Of a stretch of 55,002 bases of DNA, positions 15,864 to 23,955 are shown one piece after another. This DNA comes from Bordetella parapertussis (lineage in GTDB: Bacteria > Bacteroidota > Bacteroidia > Chitinophagales > Chitinophagaceae). The first letter of the stretch is position 1; the number at the start of each line of letters is the position of its first letter. A program made the translations under genes and the position numbers. Under the pieces are notes generated by a model. That model did no database searches and was not told the origin of the DNA. It worked only from the letters and a program-made list of their open reading frames with translations. The stretch covers positions 1 to 55,002 of the forward strand of contig CALQJX020000026.1 in NCBI GenBank assembly GCA_943331005.2. Reading direction: 5' to 3'.

Positions 15864-18026
15864 TTAATTGTTAGATGTTGTTTTCTTTTCCAGTTTAATA
15901 TCTGTACCTACACGCTGTAGATATGCAATAAGCGCAATGATCTCTTTATTGTTCTTGATGGTGATCTTATCTTTTGCAAGATTGGCAACAATACCTTCTG
16001 CCTGTTTCATCATATCAGCATTAGCAACTTTGTCATAACCTGCTTCATACGGAACACCCAATGTTATCATAGCCCTTATCTTGGCAGCAGTGATATTGGT
16101 GTCTATATTGTCTGTAAACAACCAGGGGTAGTTTGGCATTATAGTACCCGGAGAGATACTTGAAGGTTCGTACATGTGGTTGAAATGCCAGCTGTCTGGA
16201 TATTTACCACCTATACGGGCCAGATCCGGACCGGTACGTTTACTACCCCACTGGAATGGGTGATCGTAGATAAACTCACCTGCTTTAGAGTATTCACCGT
16301 AGCGAACTACTTCACTCCTGAATGGCCTGATCATCTGGCTGTGACAGAGGTAGCAACCTTCGCGTACATATATATCCCTACCCTGCAGTTCTAATGGAGT
16401 ATAAGGTTTCACACTAGAAATGGTCGGAATGTTAGATTTCACCATAAATGTCGGGATCATTTCAAGCATACCTCCTATTGCTACAAGGATAAGACTGAAA
16501 ACGAGCATCTGAACCGGGCGACGTTCTATCCACCTGTGCCAATGTTCTGTTGCATGTGGTTCGTAAACTTTGGGAAGTGCCGGTGCTTCAGCTGGTTCTT
16601 CATTCAATGCAGTACCTGTCTGAATAGTTTTGTAAAGGTTATAACACATGATCAGTGCACCGAAGAGGAACAAAACACCACCTATACCGCGCATCAGGTA
16701 GAAAGGCTGCATCTGTTTTACTGTATCGAGGAACTGATATTTCAGTGTTCCTTCCGGAGTAAACTCTTTCCATGCAAGGCTCTGCATGAAACCGGCCCAA
16801 TACATAGGTACTACATAGAATACTATACCCAGTGTACCGATCCAGAAGTGCCGGTTAGCCAGTTTCACTGAATAAAGTTTTGTCTGGAATATTTTTGGAA
16901 TCAGATAATAAAGGATACCGAAAGTCAGGAAGCCGTTCCAGCCAAGTGCACCAACGTGTACGTGAGCAATTGTCCAGTCCGTAAAGTGGCTGATAGCATT
17001 CACATTTTTCAGACTCAGCATTGGACCTTCAAATGTTGCCATACCATATGCGGTTACCGCAACAACCATGAATTTCAGTACTGGTTCTTCCCTTACTTTA
17101 TCCCATGCACCACGCAGTGTCAGCAAACCGTTCAGCATACCACCCCATGATGGGGCTATAAGCATAATTGAAAATACTGTACCCAGAGACTGTGCCCAAT
17201 CAGGCAAAGCTGTATAAAGAAGATGGTGAGGGCCGGCCCATATGTAGATGAATATAAGCGCCCAGAAGTGAATTATAGAAAGACGGTAAGAATATACCGG
17301 ACGATTAGCCGCCTTTGGCATGAAGTAATACATCAGACCCAAGTATGGAGTTGTAAGGAAGAATGCAACCGCATTATGACCATACCACCACTGTACCAGC
17401 GCATCCTGCACACCTGCATACCATGAATATGATTTCATCATAGAGAATGGGATCTCTATAGAGTTCACAATATGAAGCATTGCAACAGTTACGAAAGTGG
17501 CTATATAGAACCAGATAGCTACATAAAGATGGCGCTCCCTTCTTTTTATGATGGTACCAAACATGTTCCATCCGAAAGCTACCCATACAATTGCTATCAA
17601 GATGTCTATAGGCCATTCCAGTTCTGCATACTCCTTACCGGTAGTAAAACCCAGCAAAAGAGTTACTGCAGCCAGTACTATAATAGACTGCCAGCCCCAG
17701 AAATGAAACTTGCTCAGCTTATCACTAAACATGCGGGTTTTGCATAACCGCTGCAGGGAGTAATAAACACCCATAAAAATACCGTTACCCACAAACGCAA
17801 AAATGATCGCATTGGTGTGTATCGGACGTACCCTGCCGAATGTGGTTGGAGCGAATCCCATATTCAGCGCCGGATAAACCAACTGAAATGCGGCCAGAAT
17901 GCCCGCAAGCATTCCCACAACGCCCCAGATAATAGTGGCATAAGCAAACCATTTTACGATCTTATTATCGTAATTGAATTTCTCCACTTGTAGTGATGCG
18001 GTTTCCCTGTCTAGTGCAATATTCAT
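15864..18026 (-). CDS. ccoNO: Fused cbb3 cytochrome c oxidase subunits I and II (CcoNO)
   Basis: This 720-residue protein joins the catalytic subunit CcoN (about 1-490, twelve membrane helices, conserved His ligands in RPIHTNA, WYGHNAV, HHLLY and HVHVGALGWNG) with the monohaem cytochrome CcoO (about 500-720; REGCYLCHSQMIRPFRSE). The fusion is characteristic of Bacteroidota. It is the terminal high-affinity oxygen reductase, pumping protons in the inner membrane at low oxygen. Confidence 0.97.
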   Translation of the reverse strand: MNIALDRETASLQVEKFNYDNKIVKWFAYATIIWGVVGMLAGILAAFQLVYPALNMGFAPTTFGRVRPIHTNAIIFAFVGNGIFMGVYYSLQRLCKTRMFSDKLSKFHFWGWQSIIVLAAVTLLLGFTTGKEYAELEWPIDILIAIVWVAFGWNMFGTIIKRRERHLYVAIWFYIATFVTVAMLHIVNSIEIPFSMMKSYSWYAGVQDALVQWWYGHNAVAFFLTTPYLGLMYYFMPKAANRPVYSYRLSIIHFWALIFIYIWAGPHHLLYTALPDWAQSLGTVFSIMLIAPSWGGMLNGLLTLRGAWDKVREEPVLKFMVVAVTAYGMATFEGPMLSLKNVNAISHFTDWTIAHVHVGALGWNGFLTFGILYYLIPKIFQTKLYSVKLANRHFWIGTLGIVFYVVPMYWAGFMQSLAWKEFTPEGTLKYQFLDTVKQMQPFYLMRGIGGVLFLFGALIMCYNLYKTIQTGTALNEEPAEAPALPKVYEPHATEHWHRWIERRPVQMLVFSLILVAIGGMLEMIPTFMVKSNIPTISSVKPYTPLELQGRDIYVREGCYLCHSQMIRPFRSEVVRYGEYSKAGEFIYDHPFQWGSKRTGPDLARIGGKYPDSWHFNHMYEPSSISPGTIMPNYPWLFTDNIDTNITAAKIRAMITLGVPYEAGYDKVANADMMKQAEGIVANLAKDKITIKNNKEIIALIAYLQRVGTDIKLEKKTTSNN

Positions 18027-18047
18027 ATTTGTGTATTTGATTAGATC

Positions 18048-18206
18048 CTAAAGAGTGGTTTTCTGAACATCATTGTCATACAGCATTCGCATAGCTGCTC
18101 CGTCTTTGTCCTCATACTGGTCAGACTTCACACTCCAGATGAAAGCACCCAGAAATGCGCCGGCAACCACTATACTTATTGTAACCAAAACGAACAATGC
18201 GCTCAT
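18048..18206 (-). CDS. ccoS: cbb3 oxidase maturation protein CcoS
   Basis: A 52-residue frame, MSALFVLVTISIVVAGAFLG onward, with one membrane helix, then the family motif FIWSVKSDQYEDKDGAAMRML. CcoS is needed for cofactor insertion in cbb3 oxidase. It is the first gene of the operon here, 21 bp upstream of ccoNO. The P-type copper ATPase ccoI that usually precedes it is absent. Confidence 0.93.
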   Translation of the reverse strand: MSALFVLVTISIVVAGAFLGAFIWSVKSDQYEDKDGAAMRMLYDNDVQKTTL

Positions 18207-18226
18207 ATACTTGTATTAATTTGTCA

Positions 18227-18291
18227 CAAAACTATCATGGGGCAGTGTCGGTATTTATGACCATCCTCAAATGAAAACATGATTATGATCA
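18227..18291 (-). promoter_or_regulatory. cco operon promoter with FNR-like box
   Basis: TGAT-CATA-ATCA (minus strand; 18280-18291) is a perfect inverted repeat of FNR type. TAGTTTTG at 18234-18227 fits the -7 element TAnnTTTG. Centre-to-centre distance is 55 bp, which puts the box near -61, the class I activator position. The leader to the ccoS ATG would be about 15 nt. Confidence 0.7.
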
Positions 18292-18348
18292 GTTTCCCAA
18301 TAGAAACAATTCAAATACAATAATATTTAAACACAATAAAATGTTAAT

Positions 18349-18939
18349 TTATTTCCAGATTTTGAAGTTAAATCTGATTTTCTTGTTCTGTAGAAGAGCT
18401 CTCCAGTCAATACCGAAGAATAGAACAATGATGAGAAGACCAATAAATAAACCTAAAACACTCTTCCAGGTAAAGAAACCATTGGCTATGGCTATTGCAT
18501 TGCGGGCAGCATAGTCACCACTCAGCACCATCAGCATATCGCTGATAAATTTGCCTACAATAAATGAAGGAAGTATATACTTTGCATTTATGCGTGCTAT
18601 ACCTGCGGCAGTAAATAACGGTGTAGATGGCAACGGAACCAATGTATAAAGCAGTACAAACAGACGTACCTTACCTGTTTTACCTTTCAATTTATTACCA
18701 ACGAACTCAATATCTTCCTTTTTTTGTGCACTTATTATCTTCTCCGACAATAATGGCATGTACAAACTCAAAATATATCTTCCTAAAGTAGAGCCTAACA
18801 CACCTGTCGCTAACACCCACCATATATCCAACCCATATTGTATCTGAAAATAAACCATAACTGTCCAGGCCGGAGGACCTATAAAGGGCAGCAGATCTAC
18901 TAATAATGAAGCAAAAAATACAAGGGCGTAATATATCAT
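18349..18939 (-). CDS. VTT/DedA-like membrane protein
   Basis: The 196-residue protein has four to five membrane segments. The central block LYTLVPLPSTPLFTAAGIARI and a following helix with SFIVGKFISDML match the VTT (SNARE-associated Golgi) domain of YqaA/DedA-like proteins, whose members act in lipid flipping or transport. Its substrate is unknown. It is divergent from the CoA-transferase gene and 143 bp upstream of ccoS on the same strand, with the cco promoter in between. Confidence 0.8.
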   Translation of the reverse strand: MIYYALVFFASLLVDLLPFIGPPAWTVMVYFQIQYGLDIWWVLATGVLGSTLGRYILSLYMPLLSEKIISAQKKEDIEFVGNKLKGKTGKVRLFVLLYTLVPLPSTPLFTAAGIARINAKYILPSFIVGKFISDMLMVLSGDYAARNAIAIANGFFTWKSVLGLFIGLLIIVLFFGIDWRALLQNKKIRFNFKIWK

Positions 18940-19065
18940 CAGAAAGCAAGGTAGTAAATAATGTCGCTCCTATTTGACCATAGCAGCTAATCTTACAATT
19001 ACTATCTTTTTTAATTTAAAATGAGTTTGACCAGCAAAATTGCAATATAGCTTGTTCATTTTAAA

Positions 19066-19129
19066 TGATGCAAATCATATACACCACTTTTTCAGGTCAT
19101 TACTAACCTAATTATAAGTTCTAATTTTA
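19066..19129 (+). promoter_or_regulatory. FNR-like box and promoter of the CoA-transferase gene
   Basis: TGAT-GCAA-ATCA at 19066-19077 is a perfect inverted repeat. TAATTTTA at 19122-19129 differs from TAnnTTTG in the last base. The centres are 54 bp apart, as in the cco and ppsA promoters. The transcript would begin almost at the ATG (19136), so it may be nearly leaderless. The divergent VTT gene starts 127 bp away on the other side. Confidence 0.6.
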
Positions 19130-19135
19130 CAAAGA

Positions 19136-20440
19136 ATGGAAACGAATAACAGAATTAATTATACCTCGGCAGAAGAAGTAGTAAAACAGGTTGAATCCGG
19201 AAACAGAGTTTTTATGCATGGTAGTGCTGCCACGCCGGTGAAACTTATCAATGCACTACTGAAACGTGCCGGTGAGATCAATAACATAGAGCTGGTAGCA
19301 ATAAGTACATACGGCAATATTGAATGGAATACCCGTGAAGTGCTCCAAAGTTTCAGGCTCAATTCTTTGTTCGTTTCAGAAAATGTAAGAGGCTGGGTAA
19401 ATTCCGAATATGGCGAATATCTGCCTGTTTTCCTTAGCGAGATCCCTAAACTGTTCGACAAAGGTATTCTGCCATTAGATGTGGCTCTGGTTCAGGTCTC
19501 CCCTCCCGATTCTCATGGCTATTGCACACTGGGCACCTCTGCCGATGTGGCTATAAGTGCAGTAAGAAATGCACGGAAGATAATTGCGCATGTCAATCCC
19601 AGAATGCCTCGTGTACTAGGCGAAGGAAACATTCATTACACCCGTTTCGCTGCTATGTTCTGTGAAGATGCTGAACTCCCTGAGGTTGATTACTCTTCCA
19701 AATCAGATCTGGTTACAGAAAAAATAGGAATGCAGGTATCTTCACTTATCGAAGATGGCTCAACACTGCAAATGGGTATTGGTGCTATTCCCGACTCGGT
19801 ACTCCGGTCGCTCAAAAACCATAAGGACCTGGGCATACACACTGAAATGTTCTCCGATGGTGTCATTCCGTTAGTGGAAAGTGGCGTAGTAAACAACTCC
19901 CGTAAAAAAGTATTCCCTGGCAAAACCATAAGTTCTTTCATACTGGGCACAAGAAAGGTCTATGACTTTGTTGATAATAACGTCACTGTAAATTGCCTTG
20001 GAGCCGATTATGTAAATGATGTCTCAGTTATTCTGCGCAACCCAAAAGTAGTAGCCATAAACAGCGCACTGGAAATAGATATTACAGGCCAGGTTTGTGC
20101 CGATTCTATAGGCACTTATCAGTTTTCAGGTATTGGCGGACAAATGGACTTTATGCGCGGCGCAGCATTATCCGAAGGTGGCAAACCAATCATTGCGCTA
20201 CCATCCACTACCAGCAAGGGAATATCACGCATAGTACCCTGTCTCAAAGAAGGTGCTGGTGTAGTTACTACAAGGGGGCACATTCACTATATAGCTACAG
20301 AATATGGTGTTGTAAACCTATACGGCAGAAACATGGAACAAAGAGCCCGTTTATTGATCAGCATCGCTCACCCCGATCACCGGGAAAATTTGGAAAAAGC
20401 CTATTTCGATAGATTCAGAAAAACTACTGGCCACTCATAA
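19136..20440 (+). CDS. Acetyl-CoA hydrolase/CoA-transferase family protein
   Basis: The 434-residue protein belongs to the family of 4-hydroxybutyrate CoA-transferase, succinyl-CoA:acetate CoA-transferase and acetyl-CoA hydrolase. Catalytic Glu237 lies in LGIHTEMFSDGV, and the CoA-binding Gly loop GIGAIPDSVL precedes it. The length fits the shorter 4-hydroxybutyrate CoA-transferase-like branch. It probably swaps CoA between acetate and another acyl group. An FNR-like site in its promoter links it to the cbb3 genes. Confidence 0.9.
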   Translation: METNNRINYTSAEEVVKQVESGNRVFMHGSAATPVKLINALLKRAGEINNIELVAISTYGNIEWNTREVLQSFRLNSLFVSENVRGWVNSEYGEYLPVFLSEIPKLFDKGILPLDVALVQVSPPDSHGYCTLGTSADVAISAVRNARKIIAHVNPRMPRVLGEGNIHYTRFAAMFCEDAELPEVDYSSKSDLVTEKIGMQVSSLIEDGSTLQMGIGAIPDSVLRSLKNHKDLGIHTEMFSDGVIPLVESGVVNNSRKKVFPGKTISSFILGTRKVYDFVDNNVTVNCLGADYVNDVSVILRNPKVVAINSALEIDITGQVCADSIGTYQFSGIGGQMDFMRGAALSEGGKPIIALPSTTSKGISRIVPCLKEGAGVVTTRGHIHYIATEYGVVNLYGRNMEQRARLLISIAHPDHRENLEKAYFDRFRKTTGHS

Positions 20441-20625
20441 AACATAAAATGCATTATGAGTAATAATATTTAATATAATATTTACATTCATCGCAGATTA
20501 CTTACTAGCTGTGTCCAATACGGTTACAAGGCACTAAAGAGCACTCAGATTTCATAAAAAGATACTTAAAATCAGAATCCTTTCAGGAACTAGGAATAAG
20601 TAGTGCGCTTTTGACCAAAAAAAAT

Positions 20626-20633
20626 TACTTTTG
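20626..20633 (+). promoter_or_regulatory. -7 element upstream of the E2 gene
   Basis: TACTTTTG matches TAnnTTTG and lies 26 bp before the ATG. The 218-bp gap upstream holds otherwise only AT-rich sequence. Confidence 0.4.
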
Positions 20634-20658
20634 ATTCTTAAAATAGATAAGAAATACT

Positions 20659-21939
20659 ATGGCTGAAGCAATACGTATGCCGCTGCTGAGCGATACGATG
20701 AAAGAAGGAGTGATTGCAGAATGGCACAAAAAGATTGGTGATACAGTAAAATCAGATGATATCATAGCTGAAGTAGAGACCGACAAGGCCACTATGGAGG
20801 TAATGCCTTATGTAGATGGTACGCTCCTTTATATAGGCGTTCCAAAAGGCAAAGGAGTACCTGTAAATGGCATCATGGCCATTATCGGCAAACCAGGCGA
20901 AGACTTTCAGTCTATATTAGATGCAGAAGGACTCATTGCAGAACCTCAGGCAGTTGCGGCAACAACACCGACAGCTCCTGTTGCACCTGCAGCACCATTA
21001 GCTACACCGGATGTGGCAACTATTGCACCGGTTGTGGCACCCGAACCTGTAGCTGAACCTGCTCTGGAAAGTGGCGACGATCGCGTAAAAGCATCTCCGC
21101 TCGCTAAAAAACTGGCCGAAGAAAAAGGTGTGGACATAGGCGCGGTGAAAGGTAGCGGAGATCATGGCCGCATCATCAAAAGAGATATAGATAGTTATAC
21201 GCCTGCTCCTGCTGCAGAAGTTACTGCTGCTGTTGCAACTCCGGTTGTTACGGGTGCAGAAGGTTATACCGATACACCTGTTACTCAGATGCGTCGCATC
21301 ATTGCACAGCGCCTCGGAGAAAGCAAATTCAGTGCACCGCACTTCTACCTGCGCATGACCATCACTATGGACAACGCTATGGAAGCTCGTAAAGCCATCA
21401 ACCTGGTATCATCAGAGAAAGTTTCTTTCAACGATCTGGTTATCAAAGCATGCGCTATGGCACTTCGCAAACATCCTGCAGTTAACAGCTCCTGGATGGG
21501 CGATTTCATCAGGCAGAATCACCATATTCATATAGGCACAGCAGTTGCTGTTGAAGAAGGGCTCATTGTACCGGTGGTTAAGTTTGCCGATCAGAAATCT
21601 CTTTCTCAGATCTCTGCAGAAGCTGGTACCCTTATTGACAAAGCCCGCAACAAAAAGATACAACCACACGAATTCACAGGAAACACATTTACCATCTCCA
21701 ACCTGGGTATGATGGATATTGATGAGTTTACTGCTATCATCAACCCGCCTGATAGCTGCATTCTTGCCGTAGGTAAGATCGCTGCTACACCTGTAGTTGA
21801 GAATGGTCAGGTAGTTGTTCGCAATCTCATGAAACTCACTCTCAGCTGCGACCACCGCGTAGTAGACGGAGCAGTAGGTTCACGATTCCTGCAGACACTC
21901 AAAACATATCTCGAGAATCCGGTTACAATGCTCGCATAA
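20659..21939 (+). CDS. 2-oxoacid dehydrogenase E2 (dihydrolipoamide acetyltransferase)
   Basis: The E2 core enzyme moves the acyl group from lipoate to CoA. Layout in 426 residues: a single lipoyl domain (1-80, lipoylated Lys43 in ETDKATMEV), an Ala/Pro linker (95-140), the E1/E3-binding domain (about 142-182), a second Ala-rich linker, and the catalytic domain (215-426) with His399 in CDHRVVDG. The sequence and single lipoyl domain fit pyruvate dehydrogenase E2 (pdhC/aceF) of Bacteroidota. The E1 genes are not adjacent; a fused E1 is at 33971, but may belong to another complex. Confidence 0.92.
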   Translation: MAEAIRMPLLSDTMKEGVIAEWHKKIGDTVKSDDIIAEVETDKATMEVMPYVDGTLLYIGVPKGKGVPVNGIMAIIGKPGEDFQSILDAEGLIAEPQAVAATTPTAPVAPAAPLATPDVATIAPVVAPEPVAEPALESGDDRVKASPLAKKLAEEKGVDIGAVKGSGDHGRIIKRDIDSYTPAPAAEVTAAVATPVVTGAEGYTDTPVTQMRRIIAQRLGESKFSAPHFYLRMTITMDNAMEARKAINLVSSEKVSFNDLVIKACAMALRKHPAVNSSWMGDFIRQNHHIHIGTAVAVEEGLIVPVVKFADQKSLSQISAEAGTLIDKARNKKIQPHEFTGNTFTISNLGMMDIDEFTAIINPPDSCILAVGKIAATPVVENGQVVVRNLMKLTLSCDHRVVDGAVGSRFLQTLKTYLENPVTMLA

Positions 21940-21946
21940 CATTCAG

Positions 21947-21982
21947 AATATGCCTTCAGTATAATAATACTGAAGGCATATT
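21947..21982 (+). terminator. Terminator after the E2 gene
   Basis: A perfect 15-bp stem (AATATGCCTTCAGTA and its complement) closes a 6-nt loop and runs into TTT. The symmetry makes it able to act in both directions. Confidence 0.75.
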
Positions 21983-22060
21983 TCCATATTATCAGCTGGC
22001 TTTCAAGTTGTTAAAATCTGCAAAATAGAAAAAAAGTGCTCCTTTCAGGGCATAAAGTTC

Positions 22061-22068
22061 TATCTTTG
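22061..22068 (+). promoter_or_regulatory. -7 element of the tatA promoter
   Basis: TATCTTTG matches TAnnTTTG and would give a leader of about 40 nt. No good -33 TTG is visible. Confidence 0.5.
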
Positions 22069-22116
22069 CATTATTATAGATCAACTGTTTCGTAATATCT
22101 TTAAATTATTATTCAA

Positions 22117-22356
22117 ATGTCATTATTGAACATTTTTCCGCAATTGCTGATGGGTATGCCTAATTCAGGCGAACTGATGATTCTTCTTCTGATCATCGTT
22201 GTGTTATTTGGTGGCAAAAAGATTCCTGAGCTTGCTAAGGGTCTTGGTAAAGGCATTCGCGAATTCAACGATGCAAAAGACGGTATCAAAAACGAAATAG
22301 AATCAGGCCTCAAAGAAAAAGACAAACCGTCAAATAATTCCGGCTCTAACGCATAA
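22117..22356 (+). CDS. tatA: Sec-independent translocase subunit TatA/TatE
   Basis: The 79-residue protein has the TatA layout: a short N-terminus, one membrane helix (about 20-33, [12 protein letters not shown]), the hinge [10 protein letters not shown] and an amphipathic helix ([17 protein letters not shown]), then a charged tail. TatA builds the pore for folded proteins with twin-arginine signals. tatC is not in the window. It sits between the E2 gene and a lytic transglycosylase gene. Confidence 0.95.
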   Translation: MSLLNIFPQLLMGMPNSGELMILLLIIVVLFGGKKIPELAKGLGKGIREFNDAKDGIKNEIESGLKEKDKPSNNSGSNA

Positions 22357-22444
22357 TCCTGCGTTACTGAACGTACATCCTTTTTTCTCACCGGCTTCCC
22401 TCCATAAAGGGTTGCATGCTTCGCCGCTTAAACAACGATAAAAC

Positions 22445-23755
22445 ATGCAATACAAGTTTCTTTTGCTGTCAATTTCCAGCCTGTTCATCATAGGCGTAAA
22501 CAGCTATGCACAAAAAACAGGAAGTAAGATTCTTGTATCTTCCTCTTCAGTAACCAACGACACCAGGGATAGTATTGGTATAATTAAACCATCTGCTAAA
22601 CCTGTTACAAATCCTCAGGCCGAAAACATTCCTGCAACGGTCAAAACAACAATATCTGCTGCTAAACCGGCTCTTCCGGTTGTTCAGCCAACACCTCCGG
22701 TTACTGAACCGGCACTTGCTGTTACCGGCGAACAGCCCAAATATGGTCCTGTGCCACTGGCTGGTACCAAGTCATATTTTGGTGAAAAGAACGAATACGT
22801 GAATGATTATGTGCGCAATTATTTGCAGGCACACAACAAAACACTCAATAGTGTTCAGAATGCCAGTCCAAAACCCTTCTCTGTTATAGACAACGTATTG
22901 GAAAAGAAGCAGTTACCAAAGGAACTTAAATACTTAGCTGTAATAGAATCTGCACTCAATCACAAGGCCGTTTCAAGGGCTGGTGCTGTTGGTCCATGGC
23001 AACTCATGGAATCCACTGCCCGCATGATGGGACTTTCTGTGAACCGTAACAGAGACGACCGCACAGATTGGTACAAATCTACTACCGCTGCAACCAAGTA
23101 CCTTGAATTACTCTACAGCCAGCTCGATGACTGGTTACTGGTAATTGCTGCCTACAATAGTGGCCCTACTCCTGTTCAGCGTGCTATAGAGCGTACTGGC
23201 AGCCGCAACTTCTGGGACATTAAAGAGTATTTACCCCGCGAAACTCAGGGTCATGTGCTTGCATTCATAGCTACAGCAAGCATTTTCGAAAACCTCAGTA
23301 AGTTCATCAATCTGGGTAGTATTCCGGTAGATTTCAAATTCGGTAAGGAAGAAGAAATAGTAGCTGCAAAAAAAGAAGCCGCTAAAGCTTTTGCTGCAAT
23401 GACACCGGGTATGCTAAATGCAGTTGGCGGAACTCCTGCTGTAGCTGCAACTACTTCCGCAGCACCTGCCAAAGCAGCTGAAAAGAAAGTAACCTTCACA
23501 GAAGATGAACTGAAGAGCATGGCTATAGTGCGTATCAAAGAACCTATCCATCTGGAAATGATGTGTCAGGAACTGGGTATGGACAAAAAACAACTGGCAC
23601 ATTGGAATGCCGATTACGATCTTTTTGTTTACAACACTTACCCTACCCCATTCTACAATCTACGCATCCCAAAAGAAAAACTGGATGCGTTCATAGCAAA
23701 GAAAGATCAGCTTACGCACAAGTCACAGGCTATCTATACTCAGAACACTAAATAA
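22445..23755 (+). CDS. Membrane-bound lytic transglycosylase, SLT domain
   Basis: The enzyme cleaves peptidoglycan glycan strands with formation of anhydromuramic acid. After a signal peptide (residues 1-22) comes a Pro/Ala/Thr-rich linker (45-100). The SLT/goose-lysozyme domain (about 135-290) has catalytic Glu168 in LAVIESALNH, AVGPWQLM and VIAAYNSGP. The C-terminal region (about 350-430) looks like a divergent LysM-type domain (MCQELGMDKKQLAHWN). It resembles MltD. Confidence 0.92.
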   Translation: MQYKFLLLSISSLFIIGVNSYAQKTGSKILVSSSSVTNDTRDSIGIIKPSAKPVTNPQAENIPATVKTTISAAKPALPVVQPTPPVTEPALAVTGEQPKYGPVPLAGTKSYFGEKNEYVNDYVRNYLQAHNKTLNSVQNASPKPFSVIDNVLEKKQLPKELKYLAVIESALNHKAVSRAGAVGPWQLMESTARMMGLSVNRNRDDRTDWYKSTTAATKYLELLYSQLDDWLLVIAAYNSGPTPVQRAIERTGSRNFWDIKEYLPRETQGHVLAFIATASIFENLSKFINLGSIPVDFKFGKEEEIVAAKKEAAKAFAAMTPGMLNAVGGTPAVAATTSAAPAKAAEKKVTFTEDELKSMAIVRIKEPIHLEMMCQELGMDKKQLAHWNADYDLFVYNTYPTPFYNLRIPKEKLDAFIAKKDQLTHKSQAIYTQNTK

Positions 23756-23776
23756 GTTTACCAAACTCATAGTTAA

Positions 23777-23814
23777 GGGCAGCAATTCTAAAATTGCTGC
23801 CCTTTTTCTTTTTT
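23777..23814 (+). terminator. Strong Rho-independent terminator
   Basis: GGGCAGCAATT pairs perfectly with AATTGCTGCCC around a 4-nt loop, followed by TTTTTCTTTTTT. It ends the lytic transglycosylase transcript and insulates ppsA. Confidence 0.92.
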
Positions 23815-23874
23815 GTGTTATCCACATTCCAACCAGTGACATTTTATAAGACACCTTTATATCAAATAGCTGCA

Positions 23875-23939
23875 TGATGTCCATCATCACTTTATCTGAC
23901 CAGTATTAGGAATCCGATAGCGCAAATAGGATAATTTTG
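23875..23939 (+). promoter_or_regulatory. FNR-like box and promoter of ppsA
   Basis: TGAT-GTCC-ATCA at 23875-23886 is a perfect inverted repeat. TAATTTTG at 23932-23939 is a perfect TAnnTTTG. Centres are 55 bp apart, identical to the cco promoter. The leader would be about 11 nt. Confidence 0.7.
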
Positions 23940-23955
23940 TTAAATATAAATTACT

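Noticed and set aside
22348..22365. AACGCA/TGCGTT hairpin as the tatA terminator
   Set aside because: The stem is only 6 bp, overlaps the stop codon and has no T-run, so I do not call it a terminator.
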